Shown here: positions 17,526 to 26,800 of the stretch, piece after piece | How positions within the stretch are numbered: the stretch's first letter is position 1 | Layout: every line of letters starts with the position of its first letter | NCBI RefSeq assembly: GCF_019263705.2 | Contig: NZ_JADQDK010000001.1 | Location: forward strand, 310,001-374,000 | Reading direction: 5' to 3' | Source of the DNA: Pseudonocardia abyssalis | GTDB taxonomy: Bacteria > Actinomycetota > Actinomycetes > Mycobacteriales > Pseudonocardiaceae | Length of the DNA stretch: 64,000 bases | Position numbers and translations under genes: made by a program | Notes under the pieces: generated by a model | Told to the model about the DNA's origin: nothing | Databases searched by the model: none | What the model saw: the letters and a program-made list of their open reading frames with translations, nothing else

Positions 17526-18293
17526 CTACTCCGGCATGCCCCCGTGCAGGGCGAACGTCGCGCCGAAGGGGTCCGCCGCGACGCCCATGCGGCCGAACGG
17601 GGTGTCGACGGCCTCCGACACCACCGCGCCGCCGCCGGAGCCGACCGCGGCCATCGCGGCGTCGACGTCGGACACCATGAAGTAGGGCAGCCAGTGGCTC
17701 GGGGTGCCCTCGGGGGCGCCCATCATGCCGCCCATGCCGCCGGCGATCTCCCCGTCGACCGCGAACGTCGCGTAGTCGTCGGGGGCGCCCGGGACCGCGC
17801 CGAAGGTGTGGCCGAAGACGGCGGCGTAGAACGCCTGGCCGGCGGCGGGATCGGTGAGCCGGGCGTCCTCCCAGACCAGCGAGCCGGGCTCGTTGTAGAT
17901 CTCGGCCCCGATCATGCCGCCCGCCTGCCAGATGCCGAACGCGCCGCCCGCGGCGTCGAACGCGACGGCCATCCGCCCCATGCCGGGCACGTCGAACGGC
18001 GCGACGGCGACCGTGCCGCCGTGCTCGGTCACCAGCTCGGCGGTGGCGTCGACGTCGTCGCTGGCCAGGTAGACGGTGGACCCCGCCGGTTGGCCGGGTT
18101 GGACGGGAGCGATCGCGGCGGCGCTGCGGCCGCCGACCTGCGCGAGCGTGTAGTGGCCGAACTCCTCCCCGGTGTCGACGAAGTCCCACCCCAGCACCGC
18201 GCCGTAGAAGTCGGTGGCGGCGGGCAGGTCGGGGACGGCCAGGTCGACCCAGCACGGCGTACCGGCGGGCCAGGCGGTGTCACGTGTGGTCAT
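17526..18293 (-). CDS. Tandem VOC (glyoxalase/bleomycin-resistance fold) protein
   Basis: 255 residues with two VOC domains. Domain 1 is about residues 1-125 (PCWVDLAVPDLPAATDFYGAVLGW, GHYTLAQVGG, STVYLASDDVDATAELV, GRMAVAFDAAGGAFGIWQ). Domain 2 is about 130-255 (LTDPAAGQAFYAAVFGHTF, YFMVSDVDAAMAAV, GRMGVAADPFGATFALHGG). This double-domain form is common in actinobacteria, is often annotated as a hydroxylase or glyoxalase-like protein and generally has no proven substrate. It is encoded against the direction of herA and sbcD and separates them, so it looks like an insertion into an otherwise collinear repair cluster. Confidence 0.87.
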   Translation of the reverse strand: MTTRDTAWPAGTPCWVDLAVPDLPAATDFYGAVLGWDFVDTGEEFGHYTLAQVGGRSAAAIAPVQPGQPAGSTVYLASDDVDATAELVTEHGGTVAVAPFDVPGMGRMAVAFDAAGGAFGIWQAGGMIGAEIYNEPGSLVWEDARLTDPAAGQAFYAAVFGHTFGAVPGAPDDYATFAVDGEIAGGMGGMMGAPEGTPSHWLPYFMVSDVDAAMAAVGSGGGAVVSEAVDTPFGRMGVAADPFGATFALHGGMPE

Positions 18294-18356
18294 GTCGAGC
18301 AGAGTGGCACCGACCCCCGACAGAATGCGTCCGCCGGCGGGTGCAATCGTCGACCC

Positions 18357-19511
18357 ATGCGCTTCCTGCACACCGCCGACTGGCACGTCGGCAAGACGCT
18401 GAAGGGCCACTCGCGGCTCGACGAGCAGGAGCAGGTGCTGCGCGAGATCGTCGCGATCGCACGGGAGCAGCAGGTCGACGCGGTGCTCGTCGCGGGCGAC
18501 CTCTACGACACCGCGGCCCCGTCGGCGGAGGCGCAGAAGCTCGTCATCCGGACGCTGATGGGGCTCGCGAAGGACGGCACGCAGGTCATCGCGATCGCGG
18601 GCAACCACGACCACGCCCGGGCCCTGGACGCCTACCGGCCGCTCGCGCAGGAAGCGGGGATCACGCTGGTCGGGGAGGTACGGACGGCCGACAAGGGCGG
18701 GGTCGTCGGCTTCACCGCGCGGTCCACGGGGGAGCGGGTGAACGTCGCCGTCCTGCCGTTCCTGTCCCAGCGCTACGCGGTCCGCGCCGCCGACCTCGTC
18801 GCCCAGACCGCGGGCGAGAACACGAACGCCTACGACCAGAACCTGCGCGACGTCCTCGGCACCCTCACCGCGGGGTTCGACGACGGCGCCGTCAACCTGG
18901 TCATGGCCCACCTGACCGTGCTCAACGGGCGGTTCGGCGGCGGGGAGCGCACCGCGCAGTCGATCTTCGAGTACGCGGTGCCGGCGAGCATCTTCCCGAT
19001 CGAGGCGCACTACGTCGCGCTGGGGCACCTGCACCGCCGCCAGCGGATGGAGGCCCCGTGCCCCGTCCACTACTCGGGTGCGCCGCTCGCCGTCGACTTC
19101 GGGGAGCAGGAGAACGAACCCGTCGTCTGCCTGGTCGAGGCCACCGCGTCGACGCCCGCGCGGATCACCGACATCCCCGTCACGTCGGGGCGCCGGCTGC
19201 GCACCGTGCGCGGCACCGTCGCGGAACTGTCGGTGCTGTCTGCCACCGTCGGCGACGACTGGTTGCGGGTGTGGGTGACGGAGCCGGCGCGGGCCGGGTT
19301 GCGGGAGGAGGTGACGGCGGTGCTGCCGAACGCGCTGGAGGTGCGGATCGACCCCGAGTTCACGGCGGTCACCGAGACGTCGCGGCCGTCCGGCGGGGGT
19401 GCCGAGCGCAGCCCGGCCGAGCTGTTCGGCGAGTACCTGGGCACGAAGGGCGTCGCCGATCCGCGCGTCGAGACGCTGTTCCGCGCGCTGCACGACCGGA
19501 TCTCCTCGTGA
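18357..19511 (+). CDS. sbcD: SbcD (Mre11-like) nuclease subunit
   Basis: 384 residues, ATG 18357. All phosphoesterase motifs of Mre11/SbcD are readable: HTADWHVGK (Asp8, His10), AGDLYD, AGNHDHA, MAHLTVL and LGHLHRRQ. With SbcC it forms the double-strand exonuclease and hairpin endonuclease that opens cruciform or protein-blocked DNA ends and needs Mn ions. The C-terminal capping and SbcC-binding region follows (ERSPAELFGEYLG near the end). The stop codon overlaps the sbcC GTG (GTGA). The nearest upstream same-strand gene is herA, beyond the reversed VOC gene. Confidence 0.96.
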   Translation: MRFLHTADWHVGKTLKGHSRLDEQEQVLREIVAIAREQQVDAVLVAGDLYDTAAPSAEAQKLVIRTLMGLAKDGTQVIAIAGNHDHARALDAYRPLAQEAGITLVGEVRTADKGGVVGFTARSTGERVNVAVLPFLSQRYAVRAADLVAQTAGENTNAYDQNLRDVLGTLTAGFDDGAVNLVMAHLTVLNGRFGGGERTAQSIFEYAVPASIFPIEAHYVALGHLHRRQRMEAPCPVHYSGAPLAVDFGEQENEPVVCLVEATASTPARITDIPVTSGRRLRTVRGTVAELSVLSATVGDDWLRVWVTEPARAGLREEVTAVLPNALEVRIDPEFTAVTETSRPSGGGAERSPAELFGEYLGTKGVADPRVETLFRALHDRISS

Positions 19512-22500
19512 GGCCGGTCCTGCTCGAGCTCGACGGGTTCGCCTCGTTCCGCGAGCCCACGGTCGTCGACTTCACCGGTGCGGAGTACTTCGCGCTGGTC
19601 GGGCCCACCGGCTCGGGCAAGTCCACGATCATCGACGCCATCACGTTCGCGCTCTACGGGTCGGTGCCGCGCTGGGACAACCAGCGCACGGTGGCGCTCG
19701 CGCTCGCGCCGACGGCCGGACGGGGCACCGTCAAGCTCGTGTTCGACGTCGGCGGGGCGCGCTACGTCGCCGCGCGCGAGCTGCGCCGGGCGGCGTCGGG
19801 GTCGGTGTCGGTGCGCTCGGCGCGGCTGGAACGGCTGCGCGACCCGTCGGGCACGGCCGGCGTCGACGAGGAGACCGAGCCGCTCGCCGACGGCGCCGGG
19901 GGCGTCACCTCGGCCGTCGAGGAGCTCCTCGGGCTGCCCTTCGGCGATTTCACGACGTGCGTCGTGCTGCCCCAGGGCGACTTCGCGGAGTTCCTGCACA
20001 CCGAGCCGCGCAAACGCCAGGAGAAACTGGTCCGGATCCTCGGGCTCGGCCTCTACGACCAGATCGCGCGCGAGGCGAACAGCGAGTCCGCCGCGCAGCG
20101 CCAGCGCGCGGAGGTCCTGTCCGAGCAGCTCACCGGCTACGCCGACGCCACGCCGGCGGCCGAGGCGGCCGCGCAGCGACGGGTCGACGCGCTGGTGGCG
20201 CTGACCGGCCGGGTCGACGCGCTCGTGCCCCGGATCGAGAAGGCCGCCGCGGAGCAGGCCGCGGCCGAGGCCGACGCGGCCCGGATCCGCGCGGAGGGCA
20301 CGGTCCTCGCGGCGCTGACGGCCCCTGACGGGCTGGCCGACCTCGACGCCCGACGGGCCGCCACGGCCACCGCGCTCTCGACAGCCGCCGTCGCCCACTC
20401 CTCGGCGGAGGCCGAGGACGGCGACGCCCGCGACGCGCTCGCCGCCGCCCCGGAGCGCGGCCCGCTCGAGCTCGTCCGCTCCCGGCACGCCGAGCTCGCC
20501 GCCCTCACCGGCGACCTGCCCGGCCTGCGCGACCGGCACGCCAAGTCGCTCGCGGCCTTCGACACCGCTGCCCGCGACGCCGCCGACGCCCGCACCGCGC
20601 TCGACACCGCCCGGGCCGCCCGCGACACGGCCACCGTCGCCGCGACGACCGCCGCCGACACCGTCCGCCGACTGATCTCCGAGCGCGACGGCCTGCGCGC
20701 GCTCGCCGTCCCCGCCGGGCTCGACGCCCTCGGTCGCCGTCGCAGCGCCGCCGTCGCCGCACTGGCCGAGGCCGACTCGGCGCTCGCCGCCGCCGAGTCG
20801 GCCGACGCCCGGGCCCGCGACGCCCTCGACGCCGCCCCCGCCCGCGGCCCGTTGGAGCAGGCGCGCCGCGAGCACGCCGAGCGGGCGTCCGTGCTGCAGG
20901 AGCAGGAGGCCGCGGTCGCCCGCCGGGCCGACGCCGAACGCGCTGTCGCCGCGGCCGCCGAGCGGGTGCGTGCCGCCCGGCACGCGCTCGACCACGCGGA
21001 GGCCCGCCGGGCCGACGGCCAGCGCGCCGATCTCGCCGCCGCGCTGCGCCCCGCGCTCGCGGTGGGGGAGCCGTGCCCGGTGTGCGCGCAGGCCGTCGCG
21101 ACGCTTCCCCCGGCCGGTGCGGAGCCCGACCCCGGTGCGGAGCGGGCCGTCGTCGACGCGGTGGGTGCCCACGACGCCGCGCGCACCGAGGAGGCCGCCG
21201 CGTCGTCGGCCCTGGCCCGGGCCGCGGCCGACGCCGACCGGCTCGACTCCGCGCTGCAGCGGCTGCGCCCCGAGCCCGACGCCGCGACCGTCGAGCAGCG
21301 GCTCGACGGTCTCGCCGAGGCCGAGCGCACCGCCCGCGACGCGGACACGGCCGTCCGCGCCGCCCGTCGCGCGCGGGAGACCGAGGCCCGCGAGGTCGAC
21401 ACCGTGCGGGCCGAGACACAGGGCGCCGCCGCCGCGCTGCGCACCGCCCGCGACCCCCTCGTCCCGTTCGGGGCCCCCGCCGTGTCCGACGACGACGTGC
21501 TCGCCGGCTGGACCGCGCTCGTCTGGTGGGCCTCGGAGCAGGCGGCCGACCGCGACACCGCGCTGACCGGCGCGCGGGCCGCCGTGGCCGTCGCCGACGG
21601 GGAGTCCGACGCCGCCTCGAGCGCGCTGCACGCGGCCGACCGCGCCGCCACCGACCGCCGCGCCGAGGAGACCGCCGCCGCCCGCGCCGAGCAGGAGGCG
21701 CGCGGGGCCGTCGACGGGGTGCAGGCGCGGCTGGGGGAGCTGCGCACGGCCCTCGACGGCGCGCCGTCCGACGCCGACGCCGCCCGTTCCCTGGAGCGGC
21801 GCAGCGTCCTGGAGGATGCGGCCCGCACGTCCGACGCCGCGCTGCGCAGCGCCCGCGCCGCCCTGCGCGCGGCGGAGCGGGAGGCGGCGCAGGTGGCCGA
21901 CGAGGTCGGAGCGGCCTGGTCGGCACTGCGCGCGGCGCGCGACCCGCTGGTGCCGCTCGGGGCCCCCGCCGTCACCGGCGACGACCTGCGCGCGGCCTGG
22001 GACAGGCTCGCCGGGTGGGCGTCGGACGCTGCGGCCGACCGACGCACCGCCTGGACCGCGGCCGACGCCGCCGCCCGGTCGGCCCGGGAGTCCCGCGACA
22101 CCGCGGTGCGTGCCCTCGTCGACGACCTCGCGGCCCACGACCTGGCCCTGCCGCCGGCCCGCCCCGACGCCTCGCGCCCCGATGCCTCGCGCCCCGATGC
22201 CTCGCGCCCCGACGCCTCGCGCCCCGACGCCTCACGCCCGGACGGCCCGCACGCCGATCCGGGGGCCGCGCGATCCACCGTGGCCGCCGCGGTCGAGCGG
22301 GCCCGGGCCGCACACGCCCGCCTGGCCGAGCGCCGGGACACCGTCGCGCGGATCACGGCCGACCGCGACGCCGCCGAGGAGGCCCAGCAGGTCGCGAAGA
22401 TGCTCGGCGGGCTGCTGCGCTCCGACGGCTTCCCCCGCTGGCTGGTGGCCTCCGCACTCGACGCGCTCGTGGCCGACGCCTCCACCAGTCTCGCCGAGCT

Positions 22501-22894
22501 GTCCGGCGGCCAGTTCGCACTGACCCACGACAACGGCGAGTTCCTGGTGATCGACCACGCCGACGCCGACGCGAAGCGCCCGGTCAAGACGCTGTCCGGC
22601 GGGGAGACCTTCCAGGCGAGCCTCGCGCTGGCCCTCGCCCTGTCGGCCCAGATGTCCGGGCTCGCCGCCCGCGGGGCGGCGCGGTTGGAGTCGATCTTCC
22701 TGGACGAGGGGTTCGGCACGCTCGACGAGGCCAACCTCGAGGTCGTCGCGAGCACCCTGGAGAACCTCGCGGCCCGCGGCGACCGGATGGTCGGGGTCGT
22801 CACGCACGTCCCGGCGCTGGCGGAGCGGGTACCGGTGCGGTTCCGGGTGGCGCGCGACCAGCGCACGTCGTCGGTGACGAGGGAGAACCTGTGA
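19508..22894 (+). CDS. sbcC: SbcC (Rad50-like) SMC-type ATPase with zinc hook
   Basis: 1128 residues, GTG 19508 overlapping the sbcD stop. Walker A GPTGSGKST is at about 32-40, the Q-loop region has VLPQGDFAEFLH, the zinc hook C523-P-V-C526, signature KTLSGGETFQASLALALALS and Walker B IFLDEGFGTLD. The arms are Ala/Arg/Asp-rich coiled coil. Both arms contain duplicated modules: RGPLE at about 317 and 446 in the ascending arm, and D-P-L-V-P-x-G-A-P-A-V at about 649 and 812 in the descending arm. Five exact pentapeptides PDASR sit near residues 885-912 in the descending arm. The partner is SbcD, and by context also the HerA and NurA-like proteins. Confidence 0.96.
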   Translation: MRPVLLELDGFASFREPTVVDFTGAEYFALVGPTGSGKSTIIDAITFALYGSVPRWDNQRTVALALAPTAGRGTVKLVFDVGGARYVAARELRRAASGSVSVRSARLERLRDPSGTAGVDEETEPLADGAGGVTSAVEELLGLPFGDFTTCVVLPQGDFAEFLHTEPRKRQEKLVRILGLGLYDQIAREANSESAAQRQRAEVLSEQLTGYADATPAAEAAAQRRVDALVALTGRVDALVPRIEKAAAEQAAAEADAARIRAEGTVLAALTAPDGLADLDARRAATATALSTAAVAHSSAEAEDGDARDALAAAPERGPLELVRSRHAELAALTGDLPGLRDRHAKSLAAFDTAARDAADARTALDTARAARDTATVAATTAADTVRRLISERDGLRALAVPAGLDALGRRRSAAVAALAEADSALAAAESADARARDALDAAPARGPLEQARREHAERASVLQEQEAAVARRADAERAVAAAAERVRAARHALDHAEARRADGQRADLAAALRPALAVGEPCPVCAQAVATLPPAGAEPDPGAERAVVDAVGAHDAARTEEAAASSALARAAADADRLDSALQRLRPEPDAATVEQRLDGLAEAERTARDADTAVRAARRARETEAREVDTVRAETQGAAAALRTARDPLVPFGAPAVSDDDVLAGWTALVWWASEQAADRDTALTGARAAVAVADGESDAASSALHAADRAATDRRAEETAAARAEQEARGAVDGVQARLGELRTALDGAPSDADAARSLERRSVLEDAARTSDAALRSARAALRAAEREAAQVADEVGAAWSALRAARDPLVPLGAPAVTGDDLRAAWDRLAGWASDAAADRRTAWTAADAAARSARESRDTAVRALVDDLAAHDLALPPARPDASRPDASRPDASRPDASRPDASRPDGPHADPGAARSTVAAAVERARAAHARLAERRDTVARITADRDAAEEAQQVAKMLGGLLRSDGFPRWLVASALDALVADASTSLAELSGGQFALTHDNGEFLVIDHADADAKRPVKTLSGGETFQASLALALALSAQMSGLAARGAARLESIFLDEGFGTLDEANLEVVASTLENLAARGDRMVGVVTHVPALAERVPVRFRVARDQRTSSVTRENL
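22161..22250 (+). repeat. 15-bp tandem repeat inside sbcC
   Basis: Five near-identical units of GCCCCGAYGCCTCGC (22161-22235) are followed by one degenerate unit. Unit length is a multiple of three, so copy number can change without a frameshift, adding or removing pentapeptides in the coiled-coil arm. The only differences among the first four copies are third-position C/T changes, which suggests recent expansion. Confidence 0.85.
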
Positions 22895-22904
22895 AGGCCC
22901 GGAC

Positions 22905-23882
22905 ATGAGGTTCACCGTCGATCCCTGGGACCCGTCCTACGGGACGAGCGTCGGCACCGACCTGGAGCCGTCGCGGGTCGAGGCCGTGGTCGGGCTGGAG
23001 CGCTCCGTCGACCAGTGGGGTCCGATCGACCCGCAGGTGGGTCTGCTCGCGCCGTCGCGGCTGCTGTTCGTCGACGGCGTCCGCCGCACCGACGCGCAGG
23101 TCTGGGTCGACGAGGGCAACGGCATCGCGTCGCCCGCACTCTGCGCGTCCTACGCCGCGGGGGTCGTGTGCTGCTGCCCCGACGAGGGCGCGCACCTGGT
23201 GCGGGCCGACGTGCGGCGCAGCCTCGTCACGAGCTCGGCCGACGGCGTCGACGTCGTCACCTCCGCGGGCACCTACGCCTGCACCCGGGTCGAGTCCGGG
23301 CGTCCCGGGGAGGACCCGGGCACGGCGCTCAGCATCGCGGTGCAGACGCGGATGCAGGAGACGGAGTTCCTCGTCGCGTCGGGCGTGCGCGACGAGCACG
23401 GCAGCGACGACGACCTGGTCGTCGTCGACGGCGCGCTGGGCCGCCTGCACCTGCCCCGTGCGCTCGGGCTGGTCAAGACGCACGCGCGCACCTACCTGCC
23501 GGCGGGCCTCAACGGCATCGTCGCCGCGCTGGGTCCGGGTCGGCGCACGCCGGTGTTCCGGCTCGAGCAGCCCGAGAGCGACCGCGCGCTGCACCGCCAC
23601 ACCTGGTACCTGCGGCTGCCCGGTCCGCCCGGCGCACCGTGGGCGGGGATCGTGCGGATCGAGTGCGGCGGTGAGCTGCCCACCGAGCTCGTGATCGCGC
23701 TGGCCGACCTCAGCCAGGTCACGATCCCCCGGTTCGCCTCGGTCGCCTACAAGGACTCCCGCGCGCCGCAGAACCTCTACCCGATCGCGGGCCTGGAGCG
23801 CGCTCTGCGGCGCCGTCTCGGGGAACCCGCACTGCTCTACCGCGCCCTGCGCCGGGCGGCGGGCGTACCGGTCGCGGTATGA
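22905..23882 (+). CDS. nurA: NurA-like 5'-3' DNA-end nuclease
   Basis: 325 residues, ATG 22905, eleven bases after sbcC. I assign NurA (RNase H-like nuclease) from ordered motifs. They are LLFVDGVRRTDAQVWVD with Asp57 (the archaeal catalytic Asp is at a similar position), VVVDGALGRL with Asp175, LGLVKTHARTYLP, a WYLRLPG...IVRIECGGELP beta pair, and a C-terminal NLYPIAGLERALRRRLG helix where NurA proteins carry their YP-x-x-L-x-x-A(D/H) segment. NurA is loaded by HerA to degrade 5' strands for recombination. Four residues, two Cys-rich (VVCCCPDE), are unusual. The stop overlaps the ATG of the HEAT-like gene (ATGA). The call rests on motif reading; a profile search would settle it. Confidence 0.75.
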   Translation: MRFTVDPWDPSYGTSVGTDLEPSRVEAVVGLERSVDQWGPIDPQVGLLAPSRLLFVDGVRRTDAQVWVDEGNGIASPALCASYAAGVVCCCPDEGAHLVRADVRRSLVTSSADGVDVVTSAGTYACTRVESGRPGEDPGTALSIAVQTRMQETEFLVASGVRDEHGSDDDLVVVDGALGRLHLPRALGLVKTHARTYLPAGLNGIVAALGPGRRTPVFRLEQPESDRALHRHTWYLRLPGPPGAPWAGIVRIECGGELPTELVIALADLSQVTIPRFASVAYKDSRAPQNLYPIAGLERALRRRLGEPALLYRALRRAAGVPVAV

Positions 23883-26800
23883 GCCCGACCACCGCCCGGT
23901 TGCTCGCCGACGTCGACCGGCTCGACCCCGACGAGCGGGTGCGCCGCGTCGGCGCGCTGGCCCGGTCCCTCGCCCCCGCCACCCGGTCGCGCCTGCTCAC
24001 CGACCTCGCGGCCGGTGGCGCGTACGCGGCCGGACTGGCGGTCACGATGGCGATCGCGGCCGGCGACGCCGCGCACCTCGCCGCGGCCACGGCGTCGGAG
24101 CACCCGGCGGTCCGGGCCCGCGCGCTGCGCGCCGACGCGTTGCCCGCGGAGGCACTCGGTGCGATCGCGGAGCACGGCTCGCCCGCCGACCGCACGCGGG
24201 TCGCCGCCCGGGTGCGCCGCGGTGGGCACGAGAACCTCGCCGACGCCCTGTTGCCGACCGTCCGGGCCCGCTACGGGGACGCGGCCGCGGCCGCACTGCT
24301 CGCCGGGTGCTCGCCCGCCGCGGTCGCCGACGCCCTCCCGGGGCTCGGTTACGCGCTGGGTGGCTGGGGTGCGCTGGTCGCGCGGCATCCCGAGGCCGTC
24401 CTCGCGCACGCGCAGGCCGAACTGGAGGGGCGCGACGTCGAGCGCCGCGCATCCTGGTGGGACGGCCCCGGCCCGCTCGGCGCGCTGGTGCAGCGGCGGC
24501 CCGACGCGGTGCTCGACCTCGCCGAGCGCCTGCTGACCGGGCCGCTGCCGCCGGTCCTGCTCGGTGCACTGCACCGGCTGCTCGCCGTCGACGCCTCGCG
24601 GGTCGTCGCCCTCCTCCTGGCCGATCCGGCCCGCGTCGCGCAGCTGGGGTGGTACCCCCTCGGGCGGTCGGCGCGGACCCGGCTCGTCGCACTGCCCGAC
24701 GCCGAGCTGGGTGCTCTGCTGCGTGCGTCCGGGCCGCGGCTGCTGCTCGCCGTCCTGCGCGGCCTCCCGCCCGGTCGCCGCGCGGCGGTCCACGACCTCG
24801 CCCACGCCGGCCGGGACCGCGGCCTCGACCTGCTCGGCGACGACGAGCTCGCGCTGCTCCCGCACGCCCGCCGCCACGCCGAGGCCCACCGGATGCTCGA
24901 CCTCGTGCGCGACGACCCGCCGGAGACGCTCCGGGTCAGCGCCTGGCTGCCGTTCGCCGACGCCCGGCCGGTGCTGGAGGCCGCCACCCGCAGTGCCGAC
25001 GCGTCGCTGCGCGGTACCGCCTACGCCCTGCTGGTCCGGGCGGCGGCGGCCACCGGCGACCGCGGCACGGTCACCGCGGTGCTCGCCGGGCTGCGCCGGA
25101 TCCGCAACGAGCAGGACCCGGTCCGTGCGCGGCTGCTCACGGCGGTGGCCCGCGTGCGCCCCGACCTGGTCGAGGCCGCCGCGCTGCCCGCTCTCAACGC
25201 GCTGCTCACCGCCGCCCTCGACGCTCGCGACACCTCCGGAGCGTCGCGCGCGGCGCTGCACCAGGTCGTGCTCGGGCTGCTGGCGCATCCCTGGCCGGAC
25301 GGGTCGGCCGTCGCCGGGTGGGCGCTCGACGCCGCGGACCGCCTCGGCGCCTGGCGCCACGACGCGCTGCTGGGCCCCGCGCTGCTCGCGCTGCCCCGCG
25401 GCCGGGAGCGGGCCGTCGTCGCCCGGGTGCTGCCGCGGCTGCGGGCGGCGGTGCGCCGCGGCGAGCCGACGGCGGTGCTCGGGGTCGCCGAGGGGCTGGG
25501 CCGGCGGGCGCGTGACCTGCCCGACCTCCAGGAGCTGCTCGCCGAGGCGACCGCCGTCGCCGACGACCGCGTCCAGCGTCGCGCCGTCGCCGCCTGGCTC
25601 GATGCACCGGGCACGCGGCTCGCGCGGGCCGAGGAGCTGATCGCCCGCGACCGGTCGCTGATCACGCTGCCGCCCGTGCTCGCGGTGCTGGCGCGGCACC
25701 GCCCCGGCCGCGTGCTCGACCGCGCCGGGAAGCGGCTGCGCGGCCGGTCCGGCACCGGTGGGGCGTGGTGGCTGCCCGGTCTCACCGTCCGCGATCTGCG
25801 GCGCTGGAGCCCGCGGCAGGTCGAGACGTACCGCGGGCTGCTCCGACGGTCTCTGGCCGATCCCGAGGTGGTGCGGCACCGCCGCGCGGCGGTCGCGGCG
25901 ATGCTGACCGAGCTCGCGCCCACAGCCGTCGAGGACCTCCTCGCCGATCCCGACGTCCTCGTCGCGGAGGCGGCACTCAGTGCCCTCGGCCGCGCCGGCG
26001 CGCCCGAGGCGGGCATCGCGCGGCTGCTCACCGAGATCGGCAGCGACCGCGCACGGGTCGCGCTGTACGCCGCGGCCCGCTGCGCCCGTGACCTCCCGCC
26101 CGCGCGGCTGGCGGCGCTGCTGCTCCGCAGCCCGTGCGCGGAAACCGCGGTCCCGGCGACGGTCTCCTCGCACGACCGCCGGGGACCGATCGGCAAGGTC
26201 ACCGCACGCAAGGAACTGGTCCGCTGGCAGGAGGCGTTCCGGCCCGACGGAGCCCTGGACACGCTGCTCACTGCCTGGGCGCGGCCCGGCGAGCACCGCG
26301 ACGTCCGGCGCGCGGTGCTGGTCGCGCTGCGCCCCTGGTTCGGCGACGAGCGCGTGCACGCCGTACACGCGCAGGCGGGCGACGGCGATCGGGACCTCGC
26401 ACTCGCCGTCCTCGCCGCCGTGCCGGGCCGGACCGCCCCCGCCCTGCGCCCGTCGTACGCCGCGCTGGTCCGGCGGATCACCACCCATCCCGACCCCGAG
26501 GTCGCCCGCGCTGCGCTCCACGCCCTCGGCCGGTGGGTGCCGTGGGACCGGGGTGCCCGCGACACCCTGCTCGCCGCCCTCACCGACCTCGACACCACCG
26601 CCACCTGGCGCGTCGCGGCGGGTACCGCCCTGGACCCGGAGGTGTGGACGGCGCTGCCCGACCTCCTGCCCGGCGCCGTGGCCGCGCTGCTGGCCGTCGT
26701 CGCCGGCCCGCGACCGGCCGGACCCGCCCCGACCGTCCAGCCCGCGTCGGTCCTGCCCGCGTCGGTCCTGCCCGCGTCGGCCCTGCCCGCGTCGGCCCAG

